Position numbers and translations under genes: made by a program. Positions 55,501 through 64,000 of a stretch of DNA of 64,000 nucleotides are shown in pieces (position 1 is the first letter of the stretch; each line of letters begins with the position of its first letter). A model generated the notes under the pieces. The model was not told the DNA's origin and did no database searches. It worked only from the letters and a program-made list of their open reading frames with translations. The stretch is taken from contig CADCXC010000004.1 in NCBI GenBank assembly GCA_902806595.1, positions 1,426,001-1,490,000 of the forward strand. Direction: 5' to 3'. This stretch comes from Pyrenopolyporus hunteri (Eukaryota > Ascomycota > Sordariomycetes > Xylariales > Hypoxylaceae).

Positions 55501-57352
55501 GCCAAGGACAAGAGATGGCCCTGCGTTGTCGCCGACGCAGACTCGGGCGTCCTCCCCGGTAAATGCAACGGGCTTGGACGAATTACGTCGCGCTTCCTCT
55601 ACAACGCGTGGACGAGCCTCTCAAGACGATGATGCCTCTATCTCAGACTCTCCGTACTCCGCTAGGAGAGCCATTCGGCATCAATCAAGTGCTCTGGACC
55701 TTCTAAATCGGAAAGATAGTGGTAGATCTATCGCAGAGACCGGAACGACCGAGGCGAACGCGTTTGGTCAAGTTGAGGGCCCCTTCGCACAGAATCCGCC
55801 GCCACAGATAACAATTCCCGATGCCATCGCGGGTAATGAAAAATTAGTGGCTCGACCACGGGCCTCACACACCTACGAGGGAAATGACCCTAGCATCCTA
55901 AAAATGCTCGATAACATGTATATTGATAACTACCCGCACGACATAGCCCAGTTCGGACCACTTGTTTCTCCGATTACGAGAAGGAAGGTAAACAAAGCAG
56001 CCGGGCAGGGTGGCGAAGAAGCATGGAGGCCTAGTGGCAGTCTCGTCGCTACTTTTTCGGAGCATACTGGAGCAATCAACCGCGTCCTGCCATCACCAGA
56101 CCATCTGTTTTTTATAACAGGCAGCGATGACGGTTGCGTCAAGGTGTGGGACTCGTCACGACTCGAACGCAACGTCACGCATCGGGCGCGTCAGACGCAT
56201 AAACACGCTCCAGGCGCGAAAGTAGTCTCGCTCTGTTTCATCGAGAATACGCACACTTTCATCAGTTGCGCCACTGACGGTAGCGTCCACATAGTGAAGG
56301 TAGATACAGCAACAACGAGCGGGGCGACTAAATATATCCGATTACGACTACTTCGCGAGTATCAGCTTCCGACAGACGAATACGCCGTCTGGTGTGAACA
56401 CTTTAAGCAGGAGTTGAATTCAGTGCTAGTCCTTGCGACCAACCGGTCCCGAGTTCTAGGTATCGACCTCCGTACGATGACGCTCCTCTACGTCCTTGAA
56501 AATCCGGTGCACCACGGCACTCCTACTTGCTTCTGTGTGGATAGGAAACGCAACTGGCTTCTTCTCGGCACATCGCACGGCGTCCTAGACCTATGGGATT
56601 TACGATTCAAGCTGAGACTTAAGGCCTGGGGCTTACCGGGGAAATCGGCCATCTACCGGCTTAGCCTTCACCCGGCCAAAGGTCGCGGAAAGTGGGTATG
56701 CGTGGCGGGCGGTACCGGCCTTGGCGAAGTTACTGTTTGGGATCTAGAGAAGACGCAGTGCAGGGAGATCTACCGCGTAGGCGGGTCCAAGGAGGGGCCC
56801 AAAGAATATAAGCCTTGGGATGTCGACGATGATAAGCCCGAGGGCATGCTTGCCCGTTTCGCGACCAATATCGAACCCACCGCTAGTGGTAGTGGGGACC
56901 GCGGTGTCCGAGCCATGGTGGTGGGTTCGGGAGCTATGGAAGACCAGCGCGACATTCGGTACGGGTACATCTTGACAGGAGGGTCAGACAAGAAGCTGCG
57001 GTTCTGGGATCTAATGCGTATCGAGAACTCGTGCGTGTTTAGCGGGCTTCTGGGCGACGATGCCAAGCCGATGTTCGCTACGGTCAGCACGCCCAATCAA
57101 CCCGGCCTCACTCTAAACGTAGAGAGACTCGTCAAGGGTAACAATGCCACGGGTACGGACCAGAAAGGCGGCAAGAGTGGTAAAGCTACGGGCAACAGGG
57201 AGAAGCCGCCGAGACACACGGTCATCTCAGCGGAGCAGGGACAGCTGCTTAGGAGCCACCTAGATTCTATCCTAGATGTAGCGGTGTTGGAGATGCCTTA
57301 CACGATGACGGTTAGCGTAGACCGGTCAGGGGTTATTTTTGTATTCCAGTAG
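52576..57352 (+). CDS. VPS15: Vps15, regulatory kinase-like subunit of the class III PI3-kinase
   Basis: Two exons (52,576-52,789 and 52,851-57,352), intron GTTAGT...CCCAAG, encode about 1,571 residues. Vps15 binds Vps34 to make PI3P for autophagy and endosomal sorting. The N-terminus MGNSYS is a myristoylation signal. The kinase-like domain has VVLVKV, HGDIKTEN (residues 143-150) and the weak DFT (163-165) in place of DFG, as usual for this family; APERFIE follows. HEAT-like helical repeats fill the middle (e.g. AIAALRSITQLL, HVVQAALHSLAELASLG). A Ser/Thr-rich linker precedes the WD40 C-terminus from about 1,135: EHTGAINRVLPSP, GSDDGCVKVWD, GTSHGVLDLWD, GGSDKKLRFWD. The splice site gives ILQERDKLKDVPNALG, which fits the conserved region. 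The unspliced upstream frame begins at a non-homologous MSTPPRLTKSQ, so splicing is preferred. Confidence 0.93.
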
Positions 57353-57867
57353 GACGGGGTAGACAAGAGCACAGGCCGGCGTTCTCTGAGTGAACGGGTA
57401 TTGACTTCTATCTGGTAGACTTTAAGTCAGGGGCGTTGTTACGACTTGGTGGTCCTTGGGAGCGAATAATATTGGGTTATGACCTAGCGTTTTATTAAAT
57501 CCAGGGACTCATACAACTCAAGTTATGTATAATACCTGACGGTGATGTTATTCAGGTAGGTACTTCATGGCCAATCAAATCGTGAGCCTATACGTACCTG
57601 AGATAGTTACACCTCATTCTCCATCGGGAGCTAATGCAAGACATGTTACACAGCCAATAGAGAGCAAGTGCGGGGGCGTAGCGAGAAACGAAATGACGTC
57701 GCCCTCTTGCATCTAAATACTACGTGCATCTCAACGCGGCATCTCTTACACGTGGGAGTACGGCCCCCAATCCTTAGACCTTTTTCTATATTATCGAGAT
57801 ACGCGATCCTGCAGGAACGGACAGGCAGATGGATGGATAACGTATGAAGTGAAATCCCGACCCGACA
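57353..57867. other. Intergenic between VPS15 and PPX1
   Basis: About 515 bases, 3' of VPS15 and promoter of the exopolyphosphatase gene. CACGTGGGAG occurs near 57,750. No gene or repeat recognised. Confidence 0.55.
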
Positions 57868-59265
57868 ATGCCACCTCAGAAAACGCTCAAGGCCTTCCTG
57901 GCCACGGCCCGCGCCGCGCTGACGGCCCCGCCCTCGAAGCGCCCTGTTCCTTTGACCTTTGTCGTCGGGAACGAGTCGGCCGGTGAGTATTTCTTTCCCC
58001 CCTCTTCTTTTTTTCCCTCTCTTGGTTTATAAACCGGTGACTAAACACGTATCGCAGACCTCGACTCCCTCTGCTCCGCACTCCTCCTCGCCTACCTGCG
58101 CACCCACGCCCCGCCGCACGTCCTGCACATCCCCCTCTGCCATCTGCCCCGCGACGACCTCTCCCTGCGCCCCGAATTCGCCGCCGTGCTGCGCCGCGCC
58201 GCGGTCACGCCTGATGATGTGCTTACCTTGACTGACTTGCCTGCTGCTACTTCTACTACTTCTGCTACTACGGCCGGGGGGGATGGTCTTAAACCTGAGG
58301 ACACGAGGTGGCTGCTCGTCGACCACAACGTTATGACCGGCGCCCTGGGCCGGAGGTATGCGGGGAGAGTTGTCGGGTGCATTGATCACCACGACGACGA
58401 GGGCAGACTCCCGCCCGATGCGGAACCGAGGGTCGTGGAGAAGTGCGGGAGTTGCATGAGCCTCGTCGTGGAGCACTGCGGCGCGGCGTGGGAGGGTTTG
58501 GCGAAGCAAGGGGCGGAGGGAGGGGGTGGTAGTAAGGAGGCGCTGCGGATCAACGCCCAGCTCGCGTACATCGCGCTCGCGCCCATCCTCATCGACACCG
58601 CGAACCTCGGGAACCCGGATAAGACGACGGCGCACGACGAGCGGGCCGTGGGGATCGCTGAGGGTCATATCCGCGCTGCTGAGGAGAGCGGTGCTGGTGG
58701 TGGTGGTGGTGGTGCCGGGAGCGGGGACGAGTACGACCGCGCGAAGTTCTTCGCCGAGGTGGCTGCCCTTAAGGAGGACGTCTCGTACATGTCGTTCCGC
58801 GACATCTTCCGCAAGGACTACAAGGAGTGGGAGGAGGGCGAGGGCGAGGGCGAGGGGAAGGGGAAGCTGCGCCTGGGCACGTCCTCAGTGCCTTGCGCGT
58901 TCGCGGCGCTGGTGCGTAAGGCGGGGAGCGAGGGGCAGTTTGCCAAGGAGCTAGAGAGATGGTGTGAAGAGCGCGGGCTCGATGTCGCGGCTGTCCTGAC
59001 GACGAGTAAGGAGGGCGGGAGCTTTACTAGGGAGTTGTTGGTTTGGGCGCGTACAGGGCCTGAGGTCGTGGGCGCTGCGAAGAAATTCGCTGAATCGGAT
59101 GGGAAGGAGAAATTAGGTCTTGGCGTATGGGGGGATGGAAAGCTGGACTTGGAGGATGGCGAGGGCAGCTGGAGACGCTGCTGGACGCAGGCGAAAGTCG
59201 AGCATAGTCGCAAGCAGATCGCGCCTATTTTGAGAGAGGCGTTGAAAGCGGTTGTGAAAGAGTAG
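57868..59265 (+). CDS. PPX1: Exopolyphosphatase, DHH/DHHA2 family
   Basis: Two exons (57,868-57,982 and 58,058-59,265) give 440 residues. The enzyme removes terminal phosphates from inorganic polyphosphate in the cytosol and mitochondria. The DHH phosphoesterase motifs are in place: GNESADLDSLCSA (Asp39 and Asp41, metal ligands), LLVDHN (Asp127) and CIDHHDD with the name-giving Asp148-His149-His150. A conserved LIDTANLGN block follows, and a DHHA2 substrate domain makes the C-terminal half (up to about residue 435). A run of six glycines lies in the insert near 58,690-58,716 and Glu/Gly repeats near 58,832-58,856. The splice is in frame and rebuilds the conserved ESADLDSL. High GC content creates long antisense frames. 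Confidence 0.92.
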
Positions 59266-59469
59266 GCTATAGGGGCAGGGGGTAAAGGAGGAGATGGCAT
59301 GACGAGATCGTGGCATAAAAGGTCTCCAGCGGATATGCATTATCAGGTCGTTCAGGGGGGAGTCCAGGTAGCATTTGATGATACTCCTAGATCTCTGTTT
59401 TTCATCCATCTACACGATCGATCATTACGGCCTATCGTACCAATTACCTAGGTAGACATAGCATAACCC

Positions 59470-60596
59470 TTAGATAGCGGCGACAATAGCATCGAGCCAT
59501 TTCGCAAGCCGGTATCCCTGCTTCGCTATCTGTAGGTCGACGACCGGTTGTGCCGTCGTCGTGTACTGCCCGCTGATATCCTTGTTCTCCACGGCGCTGA
59601 TACCATCCGGCAATACCGTCGAGCAGACGTACGCATTGCTCTCCGTGGCCCATTTTAGCCCCGTCGCTAACTGATCGGACGCCGATTTCACGCTCAATCC
59701 GCTAACCCAGCCTTTCGCTTGGCTTTTGTATGATCCGGAGTCGATTTCTGGGATCGTTAGTAAGACTCAATAAGCACCTATAAAGTAAAATGAGGAGGAA
59801 CAGCTAGTATTACCCTTAATCAAGTCGGAAGCCCACGACTTCGCTGACGACAGCGAGGAGCCGCCGGAGATGGACTCGGGGATATTGCTGTCCCAGGCGG
59901 CGTGCAAGTTCGTGTTGTCGCCGTCATACTTGACATCGATATCGTTCCCACCAATTTCCAAGGCCTCGCAGTGCAGCGGCTGCCCTATGTCGCCGGCGAA
60001 CTGTCCTGCTGTGTTAACTTCCCCACCTCAAAGCACGGCTTCTTCATCTGACGTCCCCTTGAGTCTGATAAGGGCTTACGTGGATGACCATCTGCAATTA
60101 CACATCGTCAGTATGCGCTTACCTCACATAAGTCCACAAATCCGAAAAGGACGTCTCGGGCACCCAAGTCAGATTGGAGGTAATTAGGTCAACATACCTT
60201 AGCAGCAATCTGCAAGTCGTCATGCCCCGCCTTCTGATCGAGCAAGATAGTCGTGTAATTCTGCAAAGCGCGCACGATGCACCCCTCGGCGCCGCAGTCG
60301 CGGTCGAGGTCGACGCCGCAGCTGGACGGCGGGTCGTCGTTGGCGTCGATGTAGTGGAACGGCGCGGTGAACTGCCCCGCGCTCGTGTACCGGTAGCTGT
60401 CGGCCCACGGCGCCGCGCTCGCCAGGTAGTCGGCCGACGCGTCGCCCAGCAGGCCCTGGAAGAACGACCGCGTCGCGTTGCTCACGTAGTGGCTCGCCAC
60501 GTAGGCGACCGTCTCGTGGCCCATCGCGCCCCAGGCCAGAGCGCCAGGGAGAGATGCCGCGGATAGGAGGAGGGCGGAGGATGCGAGCCGGGCCAT
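59470..60596 (-). CDS. Secreted S1/P1-type zinc nuclease
   Basis: Four exons (60,596-60,198; 60,091-60,080; 60,000-59,814; 59,747-59,470) give 291 residues. The enzyme hydrolyses single-stranded nucleic acid and 3'-phosphates outside the cell. A 21-residue signal peptide ends LPGALA; the mature protein starts with Trp22, whose backbone binds zinc. All nine zinc-ligand positions of nuclease P1 are present with a uniform offset of 21: Trp22, His27, Asp66, His81, His137, Asp141, His147, His170 and Asp174. The second exon is only 12 bases, encodes MVIH and provides the ligand His137. It is flanked by TTGCAG and GTAAGC and phase 0 on both sides. Four cysteines around CGVDLDRDCGAEGC and ESNAYVC are consistent with disulfides. 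Upstream ATG codons exist in the leader but would disrupt the signal peptide. Confidence 0.93.
60080..60091 (-). other. 12-base microexon of the S1/P1 nuclease
   Basis: On the minus strand the sequence reads ATGGTCATCCAC between a TTGCAG acceptor and a GTAAGC donor, so it encodes Met-Val-Ile-His in phase 0. The last residue aligns with His116 of P1 (a zinc ligand) when the signal-peptide offset is applied. Without it the protein would lose four residues of the conserved IHF.GD block. Confidence 0.8.
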
Positions 60597-61732
60597 CTTG
60601 GCTTCTGTTGCTGTTTCTATCGGCCTAGGTAGGTAAGTACGGAGTGCTACGCTACTGTGTAGGCAGATTTGGTTACGGGCCCTAGATTTCGGGATAGAGA
60701 ACAGAGCACTACGGTCGGCGAAGAGAGCTGGGATGCCAAGAGATGGGATGGGTAGGTATTTATTATATACATGACCTACCAACCCGACCTAGGGGACGAG
60801 GAACAATAGTTGGTAATCGGATTTGATAAATCGCATATTAAGCAAGCCGATTGGTCTCAGATGCGCGTGTAAGAGCCCCCTAATTCCAAGGGAGATAACG
60901 GGGAATAGTGTAAATCCAGCAATGAGACGCGGAGCTAGTCTGGAAACTTGTGAGGTTTATAGAAGGTGCTTCTTCTGATCGCCGCTCAGCTGCGTCGTGT
61001 GTACATACAAAGATCCTGGGTAGTATCAGGTCCCCGCGGCCGGGGTCATCGTCGTGGTGCGAGGCGGTTGGATGCTAGATACCTTATCTTGGAGCTTGTC
61101 CAATCAGGTTAGGCACCGTCGGCCAGGACCAGGTTTTCCTTGGCATGAGAATCATGCTCGGGGCCCTTTTCGGGATGGTGGTTGGTTCGCTCCAGAGAGC
61201 TTGCCCTTTTCGTCCAGTCCCATAGGTAGGTAGTTAACTACCTGCCTTGATCGGATTTCGGTGAAATGCAGATCTGGAGGTGTGTAAGTAGACCTTCGCT
61301 TATAGGACAACTTCAGTAGTTGATCTCGGCGCAAATCTAGACATGTCGGTGACAATGATGCTGCTATTGCCGGTGTTGATAGGATGTTGAAAATTATTCT
61401 TGCTTAATGTTAGCGAGGAATAACAACTAATTAACCAAAAGTAGGTAATGACGGATGCGAAGCGTTGATTGTCCATATGCATAGAATTTGGCGGATGCAC
61501 GGCAACGGCCATCTGCTACCGAAAGGAGAAGGTCGCCCAAGCCAATAAGATCAGGATATTTGACACCGGAGCACGAAGTACGAAACGAACCAACTAATCT
61601 CGTTATAATTGAGGAGATCTCGCGGCCCCGAAGGCCTACATGAAGTACACGCGTTTCCACGTCCATATAAGGAACACAGGATTAATCTCGTCTTGGATGT
61701 GCGGTAAGGGAACCCGAGTACGCCCAGCTGCC
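60597..61732. other. Intergenic, no gene recognised
   Basis: Promoter of the S1/P1 nuclease at left and the 3' region of ATP25 at right. No conserved frame or RNA gene seen. Confidence 0.55.
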
Positions 61733-63892
61733 CTAAACGGCGCCAACCTCACGCAGTGCCCGCCGGTAGAACGATGTTGTAGACGGCCCACCATAGTCGT
61801 TGAATACTTGCATAGTCCTAACGAGCTTGACGAGCTCGGGCAATGCCCTCCCGGTTTTGGAAATATTAGTATCCATACTTGCATTCCAAGCCCCCCTTAT
61901 AGCATTGGGGTCCGCGGTGTGAACACACCTCAAAATAGCCGTTAGTAACTTCCCGGTAGGTTGTACGGGCGGATCCTCTGTGAGCATCTCCTGAAAACAT
62001 CGCCTCAAAGCGATCATGCACAGTGCTCGTGAACCCGAAGCAGCCATCAACTCAAATAGATAAAGATACAGAGCCGAGGAACGCGGACGGAGGTGTCTTG
62101 GAGGCATGCGCCAGGCGTTCCAGAACCATGACCAGGAAGGTATGCTCGCGTACGTCTGCAGCAGTCTCATAATCAATGGCTCGTCTAAGCAAGGTAAGTT
62201 TCCCTGCCGCAAGACCTCTTCTAGCCGTCCTATGAGCGAGAGATGGCTCTGGGACCCGGATCGTTGGTAATAATCGGTCACCCCTTCGATGATGGTGACA
62301 ATTATGTCATTTGCGAGAACCGGCTGCCCACGTTGCTGTACCGTTTTCAAGAGAAGGAGAGCGAGTCTGTTCGCCTCGTCCAAATCAGGGATACCCGAAT
62401 GGTAAATGCATGTTAAAAGCTGTGTATACTGTTGCCGCGTAGCCTCGATGCCGTGAAAACATAATTCTTGAACTAGCTGCTCCATGGTACTGAGGACCGG
62501 AGTGGAACCATTCTTGCTGATCTCGCACGCCTTAGCGTGAACAGCAAAGCGAAACGCCCAGGTTTGGGACGGGGCAAGAGCTTCGCACGCCAGCTTGGAT
62601 AATTGAGTGAAAGGGTGCCCGCCTAGCTCTCTGCTCTCTTCGCCCGACGAGCCGAATATATCCTGAGCTTCTTGCGGAGACAGCCGGTCCAAGTAAGCTT
62701 GTAATAATTGCAGAGTGTGGCGTTTCGATTGAGGATCGTATTTTAGCATCTGCCCAAGCTCCTCTGGCGTCTGCACATTAAACAATGAGTTAAATTCTGG
62801 GGCTTCGATGCTGGCCATCTGATGCGTCGAATAAAACCTTGCCTGGCCGAATGGCGTCCTTCTGGAAGTGTCACCGAAGCCACTATTTCTTGGGGTTGCG
62901 CGAGACTGCGAACTGGATAGGATAGCCTTTTCCAATGGATGGAGGTTGTCTCTGCTTTCCGGTTCCGACTTCAAGGTAACAGACTCCGCCTTGACGGATT
63001 TACCGAGAGACCGGGCTAGAGCCCGTTCCCACAGAGTCTCGAGGCCCATCTCAGCTCTTCGAGATTCCGTCATTATCTGGACGACGATGGTAGACCCCTC
63101 CTGGGCAACGCCGAAACCAGCGACACGTCCATCTTCCGCGACCACGGCTGATTCTTCCTTACCACGGTCTATGGTCCCGAGATTGACACATATCCAACCG
63201 GTCTTGATGCCGTCGTCAGTGTCTTCGATACCGCCTATGAGCTTGGCTCTCTTGGCTTTCCGGCGCAGCTTTTTCTTGCGCTCATTCGGGCCGAGTAAAC
63301 CGTCGGCCTGAGCCCGAATCTTATGATTAGCTTGCAGCCATCGAAGAAGGCGTCCGGCGGATACGTTGAGATGGCGCTCGCTTCGTGCCGTACCGAAGAG
63401 CATGAAAAGGCTCGGACCTAACGCCGGCGGCGGATCTAGCTCTCGAAGATCCAACAGCGAGAGTTCATGCAGACCTAAATCCTCGGAGATGTATTCTAGC
63501 AACGGGCCGATGACCTTGGGAGAGCCCAAAGGAACCTCGGGAAGCGGTGGTGGTTCAATGGTTGCCACATGCCTCGGAGGCTCAACCTGGAGATACCAGG
63601 GGATGTTGGCTAGATTCGTGTCTTTGTCGTCGCTCTCATGCTTCTGGCTATCGAGCTCGCCGTCCTTTTCTAAGTCTGCCGTGGCTGATCCTACGCCACT
63701 TGTTGGAGACTCACTTTGGACCGGCCGAGATGAGAATGTCCGGATTGGTATCGTGGCCCTGGATCGAGGCCAGGACTGAAGAGCGCCGATTCTTGCCGAG
63801 GGCAAAGAATTCGACGAACAGGCAAAGAGCTTTAGAATAGCTAGACGACAATGAGAGCAGCTTGCTGTAGTTATAGCATGCCTGGGAACCAT
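61733..63892 (-). CDS. ATP25: ATP25, mitochondrial ATP synthase assembly / oli1 mRNA stability factor
   Basis: A single exon of 719 residues. In yeast Atp25 is cut in two: the N-terminal RsfS-like half helps ATP synthase subunit 9 assembly and the C-terminal half stabilises its mRNA. The first about 60 residues are Arg/Ser-rich without acids, a mitochondrial presequence. The RsfS/Iojap-like domain follows (about 120-270): VPLGSPKVIGPLLEYISEDLGL, LRELDPPPALGPSLFMLFGTARS and GWICVNLGTIDRG. The C-terminal half is helical, with SLFNVQTPEELGQML and a series of AxR/LL helices through to FYRRALREVGAV. The mitochondrial cleavage site is expected between the two halves but cannot be fixed by sequence alone. 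Confidence 0.9.
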   Translation of the reverse strand: MVPRHAITTASCSHCRLAILKLFACSSNSLPSARIGALQSWPRSRATIPIRTFSSRPVQSESPTSGVGSATADLEKDGELDSQKHESDDKDTNLANIPWYLQVEPPRHVATIEPPPLPEVPLGSPKVIGPLLEYISEDLGLHELSLLDLRELDPPPALGPSLFMLFGTARSERHLNVSAGRLLRWLQANHKIRAQADGLLGPNERKKKLRRKAKRAKLIGGIEDTDDGIKTGWICVNLGTIDRGKEESAVVAEDGRVAGFGVAQEGSTIVVQIMTESRRAEMGLETLWERALARSLGKSVKAESVTLKSEPESRDNLHPLEKAILSSSQSRATPRNSGFGDTSRRTPFGQARFYSTHQMASIEAPEFNSLFNVQTPEELGQMLKYDPQSKRHTLQLLQAYLDRLSPQEAQDIFGSSGEESRELGGHPFTQLSKLACEALAPSQTWAFRFAVHAKACEISKNGSTPVLSTMEQLVQELCFHGIEATRQQYTQLLTCIYHSGIPDLDEANRLALLLLKTVQQRGQPVLANDIIVTIIEGVTDYYQRSGSQSHLSLIGRLEEVLRQGNLPCLDEPLIMRLLQTYASIPSWSWFWNAWRMPPRHLRPRSSALYLYLFELMAASGSRALCMIALRRCFQEMLTEDPPVQPTGKLLTAILRCVHTADPNAIRGAWNASMDTNISKTGRALPELVKLVRTMQVFNDYGGPSTTSFYRRALREVGAV

Positions 63893-64000
63893 TTTGCCGG
63901 GTCGATGCCGCTACGTCTTCCTCCTGGTAATCTTGTTAAGATAACTTGCAGCCGATGGGGCTCAATCCATCGCTAAGATGATGAAAGAGATATAAGGCCT

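Noticed and set aside
58027..58668. 213-residue minus-strand frame over PPX1
   Set aside because: It is antisense to a well-supported DHH-family gene in GC-rich DNA.
11434..61732. Secondary-metabolite gene cluster
   Set aside because: Hydrolase, OYE and GNAT genes occur but no polyketide synthase, NRPS, terpene cyclase or P450 is present, and the neighbours are housekeeping genes.
1..64000. CRISPR array, operons or prokaryotic signals
   Set aside because: Introns, RIP and gene content show a filamentous fungus; no spaced identical repeats were seen.

Overview
This window is nuclear DNA of a filamentous ascomycete (Pezizomycotina; gene content fits a Sordariomycete, possibly Xylariales, but that rank is inference). 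The evidence is short GT-AG introns of about 50-100 bases, HET-domain genes, a histidine-acid phytase, S1/P1 nuclease, ATP25, mL44, Sec62 and Vps15 of fungal type, and a block whose base composition is the signature of repeat-induced point mutation (RIP).

The window has two compartments. Bases 1 to about 11,090 are extremely AT-rich; most remaining C and G sit in CpG. Conceptual translation of the + strand through stops still shows a Ty1/copia-type polyprotein: protease/GAG-pre-integrase from about 2,840, integrase to about 3,835, reverse transcriptase near 4,300-4,570, and RNase H with the C-terminal tail to about 5,820. Right of it lie two degraded inverted-repeat structures (7,792-8,499 and about 9,060-10,160) and a T-rich low-complexity tract. 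At about 11,090 composition switches abruptly to normal genic DNA.

Genic part in order: two tandem single-exon HET-domain genes (11,434-13,275 and 13,808-15,775, +); a small single-pass membrane protein (17,046-18,079, -); a membrane-anchored phytase-type histidine acid phosphatase (19,299-20,896, -); a disordered protein (21,926-23,418, -); Sec62 (25,183-26,472, +); an alpha/beta hydrolase (27,366-28,186, -); a GNAT acetyltransferase (29,223-29,858, -); a gene-poor stretch; an eight-exon Old Yellow Enzyme-type oxidoreductase (33,384-35,365, +); a disordered protein (35,972-37,540, -); a patatin/cPLA2-like phospholipase (38,710-41,214, +); mitochondrial ribosomal protein mL44 (41,792-43,081, -), divergent from a four-exon 89-residue single-pass protein (43,540-44,009, +); a 5-kb gene-poor stretch; a transmembrane SH3 protein (49,078-51,020, +); VPS15 (52,576-57,352, +); exopolyphosphatase PPX1 (57,868-59,265, +); an S1/P1 nuclease (59,470-60,596, -); and ATP25 (61,733-63,892, -).

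The genes do not form an obvious biosynthetic cluster. Most are housekeeping: protein translocation, PI3-kinase/vacuolar sorting, mitochondrial translation and ATP synthase biogenesis, and phosphate or nucleic-acid scavenging (phytase, polyphosphatase, S1 nuclease). The tandem HET pair sits directly on the border of the RIP-mutated block, as expected of fast-evolving non-self recognition genes. The structural points that stand out are the fossil transposon block with strand-switching mutation bias, two large fossil inverted repeats, several microexons (12, 20 and 22 bases, plus a first coding exon holding only the ATG), two of which carry active-site histidines, and a tRNA-His-like fossil. I spliced genes by hand; every multi-exon model given closes in frame.
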